Positions 13,427 to 13,551 of a DNA stretch of 13,551 nt are shown piece after piece. The notes below the pieces were generated by a model, which ran no database searches, was not told where the DNA came from, and was given only the letters and a program-made list of their open reading frames with translations. Within the stretch, counting starts at the first letter, position 1, and the number at the start of each line of letters is the position of its first letter. The translations under genes were made by a program, and so were the position numbers. The stretch comes from CAYPHJ01 sp964410485 (GTDB lineage: Bacteria > Desulfobacterota > Binatia > UBA9968): assembly GCA_964410485.1 (NCBI GenBank), contig CAYPHJ010000119.1, positions 1 through 13,551 on the forward strand, read 5' to 3'.

Positions 13427-13551
13427 TCTTGCAGACTTCATGCGAAAATCCGGCCCTATCGAATGTCTAATTTGTGCTCTTTGTGTTCTCTTATGAAACT
13501 GTGACTACACATAAATCCCCCCGTCCTGCGGCCGGCCCCCTTTGCCAAAGG
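13427..13551. other. non-coding end of window with short repeats
   Basis: No gene is supported. Two tandem 9-base units, TTTGTGCTC (13471-13479) and TTTGTGTTC (13480-13488), differ by one base. The last 13 bases form CCTTTG-C-CAAAGG (13539-13551), possibly part of a hairpin cut by the edge. Confidence 0.4.

Noticed and set aside
13046..13504. 152-codon open frame on the plus strand across vapBC
   Set aside because: It covers vapB and its operator in antisense and has shadow-like composition.

Overview
This 13.5 kb window is dense bacterial DNA of moderately high GC. It has short gaps, several 4-base ATGA gene overlaps, and many exported or inner-membrane proteins, as in a Gram-negative bacterium. 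The proteins look most like those of uncultured deltaproteobacterial, NC10 or Rokubacteria-type lineages. That placement is an impression from protein style and gene order (single-chain glycyl-tRNA synthetase; ECF sigma / zf-HC2 / DUF3106 / DUF1800-DUF1501 order), not a measurement. No phage, insertion sequence, CRISPR array, rRNA or tRNA was seen.

Layout. (1) 1-549, minus: 5' part of lexA, cut by the window edge, with a perfect palindrome lying on its -35 box. (2) 643-4618, minus: a metal-handling cluster. In transcription order it holds a small two-helix HxH/CxxCH membrane protein, a DUF3299 protein, a His-rich DUF2796 protein, a MacB/LolD-like ATPase, an FtsX/MacB-like permease, and a small exported Cys/His protein. 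The four-gene core matches the Zur-regulated PA4063-PA4066 group of Pseudomonas aeruginosa, so zinc is the likely metal. The two flanking small proteins are possible extra parts. (3) 4928-7415, plus: an ECF sigma factor, its zf-HC2 anti-sigma factor, and a periplasmic protein built of about seven 18-residue repeats. These are followed by what looks like a deletion scar joining the first ~25 codons of a DUF1800 gene, out of frame, to the last ~200 codons of a DUF1501 gene. (4) 7389-12658, minus: glycyl-tRNA synthetase, then two half-transporters that form a heterodimeric ABC exporter. One has a degenerate Walker B (Asp for Glu), the other an altered signature motif. (5) 12731-13368, minus: a VapBC toxin-antitoxin pair with an 11-bp-arm inverted repeat over its promoter.

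Regulation. lexA and the ECF sigma gene both have a -10 box ending 6 bases before the ATG, so both may be read from leaderless transcripts, while vapB, DUF3299 and the anti-sigma gene have clear Shine-Dalgarno sites. The metal cluster has a structured 174-base gap with three overlapping hairpins between its first and second genes. The first ABC exporter gene has no ATG or GTG start; the best Shine-Dalgarno spacing points to a rare ATT codon.

The most interesting items are the extended metal cluster, the DUF1800/DUF1501 deletion scar next to an otherwise intact sigma operon, the paired leaderless regulators, and the candidate lexA operator.
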